Origin: Paeniroseomonas aquatica
GTDB taxonomy: Bacteria; Pseudomonadota; Alphaproteobacteria; Acetobacterales; Acetobacteraceae
NCBI RefSeq assembly: GCF_030409335.1
Contig: NZ_JAUFPN010000107.1
Location: 48,856-112,855, forward strand
Reading direction: 5' to 3'
DNA length: 64,000 bases
Every line of letters starts with the position of its first letter. Position 1 is the stretch's first letter. Position numbers and translations under genes: made by a program. The notes below the pieces were generated by a model. It saw nothing but the letters and a program-made list of their open reading frames with translations, searched no databases and was not told the origin of the DNA. Of this stretch, positions 36,701 to 45,674 are shown one piece after another.

Positions 36701-39102
36701 ACGCTCAAACCGAGACAGTCGCTGTGCCGGCGGAGGCAAGCGTGCAGACCTACGGCTTCACCTTCGGCCACTATCTGCAAACCGGGTCCTGGTCCGATCA
36801 GCGTCACCTGACCTGGTCAGGCCTGACAGAGTTGCTGACCCGGCACGAGGTCGGCGCTAAGGATGGTACCTGCATTGTCCCGGCGACCTTCATTGGTACT
36901 CGGCGGCACAAGTATGACGCCCGGCAAATCGACGTGGTCTTCCTCGATAGCGATGCCGGCGCCACCCTGGAGGAGATCGTGGCCGCCATTGAGCGGCGGT
37001 GCTGGAAGGCCATCGTCGCCTCCACCCATTCTCACCTGATGCGGACCACCCAGGTCAAGCGTGGCAACTGGGACAGTTTTCGGCTCAAGGCCGAGGACCA
37101 AGCCACCGCGCCAGCCGCCTTCCTGATCAAAGAGAAAGGCTACCTAAGCCGGATTGCCGACCGGGCCGTCATCCGCTCGGAGGGCGCCGAGTACGTCATC
37201 ATCGAGCACCAGCCCTGCCCGAAGTTCCGCTTGGCCTTGCCGCTGCTGCGACCCTGGCTGGCGTCTGGTTACGACAGTCAGCTGCAGGCCAATGCGGCCT
37301 GGAAAGAGCGGATCGAGGCGCTGGCAGCTGCCCTGGGCCTCAGGCACGACCAGTCCTGCACGGATACCTCCAGGCTGTTCTTCCTGCCGCGCCGGCCGGC
37401 GGACGGAGCGCCGCCCGAGATGGCGGTGCTGCAGGGTGTCCCCTGCGACCTGTTCGACCTGCCCGCTGCGCCAAAGCCGCGCGGAGCCACTGCCAAGCGA
37501 CAGCGACCTCGGCAGGGCACGGATGATCTCAGCTTTACCGATCCGGAAACCGGGGAGGTATTCGACCTGTCGGGCTGGGCCCGGGTTCACGCTACCCGGT
37601 TCGAGATCGTCAAAGCGTTGCAAGCCCGCAAGCCCGACCTGCTCATCGGCAAGGTCACCGATGGCACGAAGCACCACATCCGCTGCGCTAACGAGGACCG
37701 GCATACCGATGCGGGTGCCGATGCGGCGACAATGATCGTCAACTCGAGCGAGAGCACTAGCAAGGGCTTCGTCTATCACTGCCGCCATGCCCACTGCGAT
37801 GAGGTGGACCGCCTGATCTTCCTTCGCAGGATGCTGGAACAGTGCTGGCTGACGGTGTCGGACCTGACGGATCCACGCTTCCTTGGCCCAGTGGCGGAAG
37901 GGCAGTCGGGTTGGATTGCCGTTTGCCAGACAGACGGCAGAGGAAATCCGCGGCCAAATCTTGCCAATGCAATGCTGGCGCTCCGGTCCGATCCTCATCT
38001 TCAAAACCTATTTTCCTATGATGAGATGCTGCGAACGCCACTGCTGATGCAGGCTGTGCCAGGAAGCACGCTGGGGAGGGCGCCCATCGGACAGCCGCTG
38101 CAGGACGCCAACGTTTCAGCAATACAGGAATTCCTGCAAACCCACGGCTTGGAAAACTTGAGCAAGGATACGACCCACCAAGCCGTCGATCTTCGGGCCC
38201 AGGAACGGGCCTTTCACCCCATCAGAGACTACCTCTCAGCCCTTCAGTGGGATGGTTCGCCGCGCGTGGAAACCTGGCTCCATAGCTATCTGGGCGTCGA
38301 GCATGGCCCTTATGCCTCTGGCATTGGAAGGATGTTCCTGATCGCAATGGTCGCGCGCATCTATGAGCCCGGGTGCAAGGCCGACTACATGATGGTCTTC
38401 GAAGGGCCGCAGGGCGGACGCAAGTCAACCGCTTGCGCCATCTTGGGCGGGCAGTGGTTCTCCGACGGTTTGCCTGATTTGCGTAGCGGCAAAGATGTTT
38501 CGCAGCACCTGAATGGCAAGTGGCTGATTGAGGTTGCCGAGATGTCCGCGTTGGACAAGGTTGAAGCCGCTGCACTGAAGGCCTTCGTTACCAGGCGTCA
38601 GGAGCGGTACCGGCCTAGCTATGGCCGCAAGGAAGTCATCGAGCCGAGGCAATGCGTTTTCATCGGCACCACAAACAAAGCAGCCTACCTGCGTGACGAG
38701 ACTGGCGGACGCCGGTTCTGGCCGGTGAAGGTCGGCTTGATCGATACAGTCGCGCTCAGCCGAGACCGGGACCAGCTGTTTGCCGAAGCCGTGCTGTTCT
38801 ATCGGCAAAGGATAGCTTGGTGGCCCAGCCAGGATTTCGAGACGAGCCACATCGCACCAGAGCAGGATGACCGGTACGAGGCCGACGTATGGGAACAGCC
38901 TATTGCGGTGTGGCTGGCTGGGCGGGTTGAGGTCACGATCCTAGCTGTTGCTCGTGAGGCTCTTGCCATTGAGACCCCAAAGATCGGCACCTCGGAGCAG
39001 CGTCGGATCGCCGCGGCCTTGGAACGGCTTGGGTGGATACGGGCACCGCGTACTTCATCTGGCCGCTTCTGGGTGAAGGCTCGGTCGGGCGTTGACGCAT
39101 GA
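36697..39102 (+). CDS. VirE-type primase-helicase of a phage satellite
   Basis: The 801-residue protein combines an N-terminal primase-like region (IDVVFLDSDAG, VASTHSH, FRLALPLLRPW) with a virulence-associated-E (PF05272-like) AAA+ helicase. Walker A is EGPQGGRKST (569-578), preceded by YMMVFEG. Walker B-like LIEVAEMSAL and the sensor region CVFIGTTNKAAYLRDETGGRRFWPV follow, and a C-terminal winged-helix tail ends the protein. A Cys/His cluster (CRHAHCDE) lies mid-protein. It should replicate the element, as P4-alpha-like enzymes do. The GCGTCATGT repeat array begins at its stop codon and is a candidate origin. Confidence 0.85.
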   Translation: MNAQTETVAVPAEASVQTYGFTFGHYLQTGSWSDQRHLTWSGLTELLTRHEVGAKDGTCIVPATFIGTRRHKYDARQIDVVFLDSDAGATLEEIVAAIERRCWKAIVASTHSHLMRTTQVKRGNWDSFRLKAEDQATAPAAFLIKEKGYLSRIADRAVIRSEGAEYVIIEHQPCPKFRLALPLLRPWLASGYDSQLQANAAWKERIEALAAALGLRHDQSCTDTSRLFFLPRRPADGAPPEMAVLQGVPCDLFDLPAAPKPRGATAKRQRPRQGTDDLSFTDPETGEVFDLSGWARVHATRFEIVKALQARKPDLLIGKVTDGTKHHIRCANEDRHTDAGADAATMIVNSSESTSKGFVYHCRHAHCDEVDRLIFLRRMLEQCWLTVSDLTDPRFLGPVAEGQSGWIAVCQTDGRGNPRPNLANAMLALRSDPHLQNLFSYDEMLRTPLLMQAVPGSTLGRAPIGQPLQDANVSAIQEFLQTHGLENLSKDTTHQAVDLRAQERAFHPIRDYLSALQWDGSPRVETWLHSYLGVEHGPYASGIGRMFLIAMVARIYEPGCKADYMMVFEGPQGGRKSTACAILGGQWFSDGLPDLRSGKDVSQHLNGKWLIEVAEMSALDKVEAAALKAFVTRRQERYRPSYGRKEVIEPRQCVFIGTTNKAAYLRDETGGRRFWPVKVGLIDTVALSRDRDQLFAEAVLFYRQRIAWWPSQDFETSHIAPEQDDRYEADVWEQPIAVWLAGRVEVTILAVAREALAIETPKIGTSEQRRIAAALERLGWIRAPRTSSGRFWVKARSGVDA

Positions 39103-39236
39103 CGCACATGACGCACTTTCCTTCCTAGTTTCTGGTGGAAATAAGAAGGAGAGAGGGTGTGGGCGAGCATGCCGGGGCGCGAGCACCCGCGTGGGAACAC
39201 GTTGGGAATATGCGTCATGTGCGTCATGTGCGTCAT
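39094..39236. repeat. Inverted array of GCGTCATGT iterons next to the primase gene
   Basis: At 39099-39116 the sequence reads CATGACGCACATGACGCA, with a further GACGCAT just before. At 39211-39236 it reads TGCGTCATG three times in tandem. The arms form an 18-base perfect inverted repeat about 100 bases apart, each arm itself made of nine-base units. The left arm overlaps the last codons and stop of the primase-helicase. Arrays of short repeats beside a replicative primase are typical of phage or plasmid origins; this site is a candidate origin or autoregulatory operator. Confidence 0.6.
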
Positions 39237-39423
39237 GGTACTGGTGATTAGTGGTTAGCCACAGTGAGAGGATCGGTCGAATTTCCCGTACTACAACCCG
39301 TCCAGTCGCCACCAACCGTAGAAGTTCGTAGTTCTGCGCAGAGATGTCGCGTTGTCGTAGTATTCGTCGGTCCAGTATCATCCAGGCTTCGCCGCGCGCG
39401 ACCGCGCCGCCCGGAGCATTGCC

Positions 39424-39810
39424 ATGGCTGGCCGCAAGCCCTTCACTCCAACCGACGAGCAGCGCCGCATGGTCCGCGCCATGGCGGGCTATGGCGTGCC
39501 GCACGACGATATTGCGCTGGTGACGCAGTGCAGCCCGCCGACGCTGCGGAAGTGGTTCCGCCATGAGCTCGACATCGCCACCATCGAGGCCAATGCCCGC
39601 GTTGCCCAAATCCTCTACCAGCAGGCCACCACACCGGGGAACCTGGGCGCCACGATCTTCTGGCTCAAGGCCCGGGCCGGCTGGCGCGAGAAGCAGGTTG
39701 TCGAGGTCGCCGGCGGCGATGGCGGCGCCGCATTCGTCAACTTCACCTGGCTGCCGTCGGGTGCCACTGAGGGACAGCCTGTCCAGCGCCTGAAGGACGG
39801 CAGTTCATGA
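39424..39810 (+). CDS. Small-terminase-like HTH protein, copy 1
   Basis: The 128-residue protein starts MAGRKPFTPTDEQRRMVRAM and has an HTH reading GVPHDDIALVTQCSPPTLRKWFRHEL followed by IFWLKARAGWREKQ. This is the layout of small terminase or packaging-initiation proteins. It is paralogous to the product of 41059-41433, with which it shares most of the core. It overlaps the methyltransferase gene by four bases. Whether both are true packaging subunits or one regulates the methylase is unclear. Confidence 0.65.
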   Translation: MAGRKPFTPTDEQRRMVRAMAGYGVPHDDIALVTQCSPPTLRKWFRHELDIATIEANARVAQILYQQATTPGNLGATIFWLKARAGWREKQVVEVAGGDGGAAFVNFTWLPSGATEGQPVQRLKDGSS

Positions 39811-41078
39811 CCGCCGCACCGGCAAAGTTTCCGGCCTACAAGCCGGCACTGGTCGCCGACCTCGTCCCCTACGCCCGCAACGCCCGGACCCATTCGCCGG
39901 CCCAGGTGGCACAGATCGCCGCCTCGATCCGCGAATTCGGCTTTACCAATCCGATCTTGGTGGACGGCGAGCGCGGCGTCATCGCTGGCCACGGCCGACT
40001 GCTCGCCGCCAGGCAGCTCGGCATGACAGAGGTGCCGACCATTGAGCTGACCCACCTCAATGCCGCTCAGCGCCGCGCCTATATCCTGGCCGACAACCGC
40101 CTGGCGCTCTCCGCCGGCTGGGACGACGACCTGCTGCGGATCGAGCTCAGCGACCTCCAGGCCGAGGGCTTCGACCTGGCCCTGACCGGCTTCGATCCGC
40201 TTGAGCTCGGTGCCCTCCTGGCCGAGCCCACCGCCGGTCTGACCGACCCGGACGAGATCCCGCAGGTGCCGGAGACGCCGGTGAGCCGCCCCGGCGACCT
40301 TTGGCAGCTGGGCCGCCACCGCCTGTTCTGCGGTGACAGCACCGATGCCGCGGCAGTGGAGGCGGTCCTCGCCGGGGTCCGGCCGCACCTGATGGTCACC
40401 GACCCGCCCTATGGGGTGGCCTACGACCCTGCCTGGCGCAATGCCTCCTTGGCCGGCGGCAAGACCGCCCGGGTTGGCAAGGTGCTGAACGACGACCGGG
40501 CCGACTGGCGCGAGGCCTGGGCGCTGTTCCCCGGCGAGGTTGCCTATGTCTGGCATGGTGCCCTCCACGCCGGCACCGTGGCCGAGAGCCTTACCGCGAC
40601 GGGCTTCACCGTCCGCGCCCAGATCATCTGGGCCAAGGAGCGGCTGGTCATGGGCCGCGGCCACTACCACTGGCAGCACGAGCCATGCTGGTACGTCGTT
40701 CGCGGTACCGGCCACTGGAGCGGCGATCGCAAGCAGACGACGCTCTGGTCGATCCCCAGCCGCGGCCAGGACGCCGCCACCACCCACGGCACCCAGAAGC
40801 CGGTCGAGTGCATGGCCCGGCCGATGCGGAACAACTCCAGCCCTGGCCAAGCGGTCTACGAGCCCTTCTGCGGCTCCGGCACCACCTTGATCGCCGCCGA
40901 GATGGAAGGCCGCGCCTGCCACGCCATCGAACTCGCCCCGGCCTACGTGGACGTCGCCCTGGCCCGCTGGCAGGCCTTCACCGGGCTGCAGGCGACGCTA
41001 CAGGGCACTGGCACGACCTTCGCCGCCCTTGGGGCCCAGCGGGCGACGGAGGCCGTGGATGGGCGCGCCAACCTATAG
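39807..41078 (+). CDS. ParB-domain DNA methyltransferase (N4/N6, beta class)
   Basis: The 423-residue protein has an N-terminal ParB/Srx-like domain (LVPYARNARTHSPAQVAQIAAS, GVIAGHGRLLAARQLG, about 15-110). A DNA methyltransferase follows with motif IV DPPY (199-202) before motif I FCGSGTT (354-360), the order of beta-class amino-methylases. This fusion is common in prophages, where it methylates phage DNA against host restriction. No cognate restriction enzyme is next to it. It is packed between two small-terminase paralogs by four- and 20-base overlaps. Confidence 0.9.
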   Translation: MTAAPAKFPAYKPALVADLVPYARNARTHSPAQVAQIAASIREFGFTNPILVDGERGVIAGHGRLLAARQLGMTEVPTIELTHLNAAQRRAYILADNRLALSAGWDDDLLRIELSDLQAEGFDLALTGFDPLELGALLAEPTAGLTDPDEIPQVPETPVSRPGDLWQLGRHRLFCGDSTDAAAVEAVLAGVRPHLMVTDPPYGVAYDPAWRNASLAGGKTARVGKVLNDDRADWREAWALFPGEVAYVWHGALHAGTVAESLTATGFTVRAQIIWAKERLVMGRGHYHWQHEPCWYVVRGTGHWSGDRKQTTLWSIPSRGQDAATTHGTQKPVECMARPMRNNSSPGQAVYEPFCGSGTTLIAAEMEGRACHAIELAPAYVDVALARWQAFTGLQATLQGTGTTFAALGAQRATEAVDGRANL

Positions 41079-41433
41079 CCCGACCGAGGAGCAGCAGCGC
41101 ACGGTCCGCGCCATGTCGGGGTTCGGCATTCCCCAGGCCGACATCGCCACCCTGCTCGAGATTGACGACAAGACGCTGCGCAAGCACTTCCGCCGGGAGC
41201 TGGACCGCGGCTCGATTGAGGCCACGGCCAAGGTGGCGCAGACGCTGTTCCAGATGGCCACCTCCGGGCAGAACACCGCGGCGGCGATCTTCTGGATGAA
41301 GGCCCGGGCCGGCTGGCGGGAGAAGCATGAGCTGATCCTGTCGGCCAAAACGCCGGATATCATGACCGACGAGGAGCTGCTCGACGAGATTGCCCGGTCG
41401 CGGGCGGCCCGACTGATGATCGATGGCGAGTGA
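41059..41433 (+). CDS. Small-terminase-like HTH protein, copy 2
   Basis: The 124-residue protein from ATG 41059 starts MGAPTYSPTEEQQRTVRAM and has the HTH GIPQADIATLLEIDDKTLRKHF and the segment AAAIFWMKARAGWREKHEL. It is paralogous to 39424-39810. It overlaps the methylase end by 20 bases and the large terminase start by 11, so it is the likelier partner of the large subunit. In phages the small subunit selects DNA for packaging. Confidence 0.7.
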   Translation: MGAPTYSPTEEQQRTVRAMSGFGIPQADIATLLEIDDKTLRKHFRRELDRGSIEATAKVAQTLFQMATSGQNTAAAIFWMKARAGWREKHELILSAKTPDIMTDEELLDEIARSRAARLMIDGE

Positions 41434-42883
41434 CGCCGCCTGGGAGCTGGGCCAGCGCCGGGCGCTGCGCCGGGACTTCGGCCTCTGGTGCAGCCACGCC
41501 CTGACCCCGCAGGGCCTGGCCCCGGCCGCCCACCACCGCCTGCTCATCCGCGAGCTGCAGGCCGTGGCGGACGGGGTGCAGGACCGCCTGATGGTCTTCA
41601 TGCCGCCGGGCTCGGCCAAGAGCACCTATACCTCCGACCTGTTTCCCGCTTGGTTCCTGGCCCAGGGCCGCGATCGCCGGGTGATCGCCACCAGCAACAC
41701 CGCCGACCTCGCCGGGACCTTCTCCCGCCGGGTCCGGGGGCGGATCCGCACCGATGGCCTGGTGCTTGGTTATCGGCTCGAGCGCGAGGCCGAGGACCTC
41801 TGGACTACCAGCAACGGCGGTGAATACCGCGCAGCGGGCATTGGCGGCGTCATCACCGGCCTGCGCGCCGACCTGGCGCTGATCGACGACCCAGTGAAGT
41901 CCCGTGAGGAGGCGGACAGCGAGGCGCGGCGCAATCGAGTATGGGAGTGGTTCCAGGACGATCTGCGCACCCGCCTGCGGCCCGGCGCGGCAATCGTGGT
42001 GGTGCAGACCCGCTGGCACGAGGACGACCTCTCCGGGCGGCTGCTGGCGGCCCAGAAGGACCAGTGGCGGGTGGTGTCGCTCCCAGCCGAGGCCGAGGCG
42101 GACGACCCGCTGGGCCGGGCCCCAGGGGAGATGCTCTGGGGCGATGACGGCTATGGCTATGCTGCCTCGCTCGCCCGGGTGAAGGCCGAGGCCAGCACCC
42201 GCAGCTGGTCCGGCTTGTATCAACAGCGCCCGGTCCCCGACACGGGCGACTACTTTCAGCGGGATTGGCTTCACCAGGCCGATAGCATGCCGGACCGGGC
42301 CACCCTGCGGGTCTATGGCGGCTCCGACTATGCCGTCACGGCGAACGGTGGGGATTTCACCGTGCATGCCGTGGTGGGGATGGATCCGAATGGCCGGCTG
42401 TGGCTGCTCGATCTCTGGCGCGGCCAAGCTGCGTCCGACACCTGGGTCGAGGCCTTCTGCGATCTGGTCCGGCAGTGGAAGCCGATCGGCTGGGCGGAGG
42501 AGGTTGGGCAAATTCGGGCTGGCATCGGGCCCTTCCTCGAACGGCGCATGCGGGAGCGGCAGGCGTTTGTGGCGCGGCATGCCTTTCCGACCCGCGGCGA
42601 TAAATCGGTGCGGGCGCAGTCGATCCGCGGGCGTATTGCGCTGGATGGGCTGCACCTGCCGCGGCAGGCGCCGTGGCGGCATGCCTTCGAAGCGGAGCTG
42701 CTGACCTTCCCGGCCGGCAAGCATGACGACCAGGTCGATGCGCTGGGGCTGGTTGGCCAGTTGCTCGACAAGATGGTCACCGGCACGGCGCTGAAGCCCA
42801 AGTCGACCGAGCCCGAGGACAGCTGGACCCGAATGTTCGACCACGATGCGAACGGTGCCGCAGTCACATGGCGGACGGCCTAG
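41423..42883 (+). CDS. Phage terminase large subunit
   Basis: The 486-residue protein has an ATPase domain with Walker A MPPGSAKST (60-68), Walker B LALIDDP (151-157) and coupling motif VVVQTRWHEDD. A C-terminal RNase H-like nuclease domain follows, with acidic residues in YGGSDYAV and KHDDQVDALGL. It would cut and pump phage DNA into capsids. No portal, capsid or tail gene follows: the next gene is on the other strand and unrelated. The block is thus a prophage remnant or a packaging-piracy satellite. Confidence 0.92.
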   Translation: MASDAAWELGQRRALRRDFGLWCSHALTPQGLAPAAHHRLLIRELQAVADGVQDRLMVFMPPGSAKSTYTSDLFPAWFLAQGRDRRVIATSNTADLAGTFSRRVRGRIRTDGLVLGYRLEREAEDLWTTSNGGEYRAAGIGGVITGLRADLALIDDPVKSREEADSEARRNRVWEWFQDDLRTRLRPGAAIVVVQTRWHEDDLSGRLLAAQKDQWRVVSLPAEAEADDPLGRAPGEMLWGDDGYGYAASLARVKAEASTRSWSGLYQQRPVPDTGDYFQRDWLHQADSMPDRATLRVYGGSDYAVTANGGDFTVHAVVGMDPNGRLWLLDLWRGQAASDTWVEAFCDLVRQWKPIGWAEEVGQIRAGIGPFLERRMRERQAFVARHAFPTRGDKSVRAQSIRGRIALDGLHLPRQAPWRHAFEAELLTFPAGKHDDQVDALGLVGQLLDKMVTGTALKPKSTEPEDSWTRMFDHDANGAAVTWRTA

Positions 42884-42941
42884 CCTCGGGGGTGTTCAAC
42901 ACCGATCGACGACCGTTGGTCGGTGGTGAACAGGCCGTCGG

Positions 42942-43847
42942 CTATGGCGGGCCAGCCCTGGTGGGGGTGGAGAGGGATTTTGCTGGAGGCACGCCGGCCG
43001 CAAGGTCGATCTCCCATGCTGGAACTGCTGCTCCGCCTGTTACACCTACAAAGGTAGTGCTTTCGGCTGTTGTAGTGCGGCCACCACGCACACCACTGGC
43101 CACGCCAATTATGGACCATTCTCCTGAGGGAGCCCGGGCGAGCAGAGGTGCACCGCTGGTGCCGCGCGTTCCAGCGCAGGTATGCAAAAGCATCAGACGT
43201 CCAGCAACGTCGCGCTCGCCTCCAACAACATGGCAACTGAGGTCGCCGAGTAGCACCTCCCTGCGATCCTGTTGATAACCCCCCAGGGCAACAGGAATAC
43301 CCTCTGATCCGCGAGAGAACGTGCGCAAGTCAGCAAGACGCAGCACTCCAGCGGCTGAGGCAAGAGGCGCTTCGAGCGTCAGGACTGCCCAGTCGTCTCC
43401 CGATGCCATCGGGGATGGTGTGTATGTCGGCGCCACCACGTAGCTGCTGACGCGTGCGTGTCCCGCGTGCTGACCATGTTGATATCCCAAAACAAAGTGA
43501 AGGGAGTTAGGCTGCATAAAGCAACCGCTTCTTGAGCTGACGACGCAATGGGCAGCGGTCAGCACGGTTGTCGGGGCAATCAACGCCCCCGTGCAGAAGC
43601 TGCCGAGGGCAGCGTTGTTGACGCGGCCCAACGCAGACCAGGGAGCATCTGCCGAGTTAAGACGGGCCCTGGGATCTGGGCCTGGACCAAGCCCGATCCG
43701 TACAGCACCGGGTACACGCACGCGCAGAGGAGTGTTGCAGTCCGCGAGCGCTGTCGCCGCACTCAGTAGCAAAGATGGAAGGAAAAATGTGACGCCGGCC
43801 GCAAAGCGAAGGCATTTTCGAGCAAAAGCAGTTCCGGTGATTTGCAT
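42942..43847 (-). CDS. Secreted trypsin-like serine protease
   Basis: The 301-residue protein from ATG 43847 has a signal peptide (FAAGVTFFLPSLLLSAATALA) and a chymotrypsin-fold domain. The triad is His100 (VLTAAHCVV), Asp151 or 152 (GDDWAVLTLEAPL) and Ser231 (GTRGTSGAPLL). Six or more cysteines are placed to form disulphides. It is probably exported and degrades or processes proteins outside the cytoplasm. It lies just after the terminase, on the opposite strand, and is cargo rather than phage. An upstream in-frame start would add 29 residues before the signal. Confidence 0.85.
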   Translation of the reverse strand: MQITGTAFARKCLRFAAGVTFFLPSLLLSAATALADCNTPLRVRVPGAVRIGLGPGPDPRARLNSADAPWSALGRVNNAALGSFCTGALIAPTTVLTAAHCVVSSRSGCFMQPNSLHFVLGYQHGQHAGHARVSSYVVAPTYTPSPMASGDDWAVLTLEAPLASAAGVLRLADLRTFSRGSEGIPVALGGYQQDRREVLLGDLSCHVVGGERDVAGRLMLLHTCAGTRGTSGAPLLARAPSGEWSIIGVASGVRGGRTTTAESTTFVGVTGGAAVPAWEIDLAAGVPPAKSLSTPTRAGPP

Positions 43848-43943
43848 CTGTGCCCCCCAACTCGACAAAGCTGCGCAGAACCATACGAAACGATCAAGGA
43901 TGTTGGATTTGGCGAACAGCCTTACAGTCTGCATAAGCGAACT

Positions 43944-44361
43944 TCAGGCAGTTGCTCGCGCCATCACCCTTGTCACCGTTGTACGTCCAGGTCCCGCGGC
44001 CGGACGGCACCGGCACACCCCTTTCGTTCAGCGCCCTGGCCATCGCCGCATGGCTGGTGACACTCCCCTCACGCAACCGCTCAATGTCTATGGCTACGCG
44101 GTGTGCCGCCTGCTCCGCCACCTTGCGCCGCGCCACGCCGACAAGCGTGGCATCTGGGCCGCAGGCAGGCCGGAAGCCCCTATCACCCCCCAACACCGCC
44201 CCACAGGCCTTGGCAGCTGCCAGCGCGGCTTTTGTACAGCCGCTGATCAGCTCCCATTCCTTCTGCGCCACGGCAGCGTAGATCCGCATCATTGGGCCAT
44301 CGGCGCCCGGCATGTCATCTGCCCGGATCGCATAGCCCTCCTCCAGCAGGCTGGAGTATGA
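43944..44361 (-). pseudogene. Resolvase/invertase pseudogene (truncated and frameshifted)
   Basis: The minus strand reads LEEGYAIRADDMPGADGPMM and continues through RIYAAVAQKEWELI, GGDRGFRPA and ALNERGVPVPSGRGTW, closely following the intact resolvase at 45675-46373. The N-terminal catalytic half, including the serine, is missing. Near the end the frame shifts: TTVTRVMARATA and a stop, matching the intact TTVARVLARAEA, appear in the next frame. Both lesions mark it as dead. It is a sister of the nearby resolvase, suggesting duplication then decay. Confidence 0.85.
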
Positions 44362-44420
44362 TCAGGCGTTTTGAGCGTGCCGTGCAATGATGCGGTGTGG
44401 TGCGGCCAGAAGGAGCCTGA

Positions 44421-45344
44421 ATGTTCGATCTGCTGGTCCATGCTGATTGGAGCAAACACAGCCGGAAGCGATGGGCCGCGACCGCACGGCGGGTTGGTAG
44501 TAGCTGGGAGGTGGGTGCGCCAGAACGAGTGGGCCTTGTTCAGGAATTCCTACACCAGGCGTTTGCCTCAGCCGGGCATGACAGAGTGCTACTCGGCTTC
44601 GACTTTCCCATCGGCCTGCCCGAAGCCTACGGCGTCCAGACTGGGGCGCGCGGGTTCGTCGATTTCCTGGACCTTCTCCGGACTAACGCCTGGCCGGAAT
44701 TCTTCGAGGTGGCGCAGAGGCCGGATCAGATATCACTACGCCGGCCCTTCTACCCTCAAGGCGCGCCCAAGGGTGTAACCCGCGCTGCCCTGGTGGCCGG
44801 CCTGGGTGTCAGCAGCTTCAACGAACTGCTGCGGGCCTCCGAGCGTGCCACGTCCTATCGCCAAGCGGCCTGCTCGATCTTTTGGACCTTGGGTGGCAAC
44901 CAAGTCGGCAAGGCGGCCCTCGCTGGTTGGCAGGAAGTCGTCATCCCTGCCCGGCGTCGCGGCGCACGCCTGTGGCCGTTCGAGGGCACGCTCGCCGAGT
45001 TGGCGGTGCTCCCTGGCGTCGTCATAGCTGAAACCTACCCCGCCGAAGCCTATCGCTTGGTTGGCGCCGAGTTCTCCCGTGGCGAAAGCAAGCGCAGAAT
45101 GGCCGACCGGTGCCGGAAGGCGGAGGCGATCTTCGCATGGGCCGCGGCGCATGGGGTTCGCCTCGCGCCCGGAGCGCAGCAGGCCATCCTGGACGGCTTT
45201 GGACCGCTGTCAGCAGGGGAGGACGCCTTCGATGCTCTGATGGGGCTGGTGAAGATGATCGAGGTGGCAGATGGGCGCCGACCAGAGGCCACCGAGGTGC
45301 AAGACCGCTCCCGAGCCTGGGAAGGGTGGATCTTGGCGCGGTAG
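44421..45344 (+). CDS. DUF429-like protein (RNase H-like fold), unknown role
   Basis: The 307-residue protein begins MFDLLVHADWSKHSRKRW and contains LLGFDFPIGLPEAYG, AETYPAEAYRLVGA and a C-terminal GEDAFDALMGLVKMIEVADG. Acidic residues in these segments lie where DUF429-type RNase H-like nucleases place their metal ligands. The family is uncharacterised. AAGGAG five bases before the ATG is a strong ribosome site, so expression is likely. It stands alone between two resolvase-related loci. Confidence 0.6.
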   Translation: MFDLLVHADWSKHSRKRWAATARRVGSSWEVGAPERVGLVQEFLHQAFASAGHDRVLLGFDFPIGLPEAYGVQTGARGFVDFLDLLRTNAWPEFFEVAQRPDQISLRRPFYPQGAPKGVTRAALVAGLGVSSFNELLRASERATSYRQAACSIFWTLGGNQVGKAALAGWQEVVIPARRRGARLWPFEGTLAELAVLPGVVIAETYPAEAYRLVGAEFSRGESKRRMADRCRKAEAIFAWAAAHGVRLAPGAQQAILDGFGPLSAGEDAFDALMGLVKMIEVADGRRPEATEVQDRSRAWEGWILAR

Positions 45345-45458
45345 GGCGACTCGGCAGCTTTGAGCTCCGCGCCGTCGGGCTGTGGATATCGGGGATAAGG
45401 GAGGTCAGCCCTGATTTAGCAGCACCATGTTGTTCTTTATTTGTTCTAGGCTTCGGCC

Positions 45459-45662
45459 ATGCCAGACGATTCTCCGCCGCCCCACCCCGCCCAGCTTGGC
45501 TTCTTCGAGCCCAAGGCGTTGCGTATGACGCCAGGGGAGCGGGACCTGGTGGCGGCGTTCATGGAGCGCGTGCTGGCGGCGCATCCGGCTTGGCCTTGGC
45601 CACTGATTGAGGAGGAGGCACGGCGGCGGGCCGAAGAAATGTTCGTCGTCGTCCGGAGGTGA
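45459..45662 (+). CDS. Small hypothetical protein
   Basis: A 67-residue product, MPDDSPPPHPAQLGFFEPKA then a predicted helical part (GERDLVAAFMERVLAAHPAW, IEEEARRRAEEMFVVV). No family recognised. It ends 12 bases from the convergent resolvase. Real coding is suggested by the ATG with an upstream A/T-rich patch, but proof is weak. Confidence 0.45.
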   Translation: MPDDSPPPHPAQLGFFEPKALRMTPGERDLVAAFMERVLAAHPAWPWPLIEEEARRRAEEMFVVVRR

Positions 45663-45674
45663 CCGGGTCGTGGG

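Noticed and set aside
39094..39236. CRISPR array
   Set aside because: The repeats are nine-base units in inverted blocks without regular spacers, and no cas gene occurs in the window.
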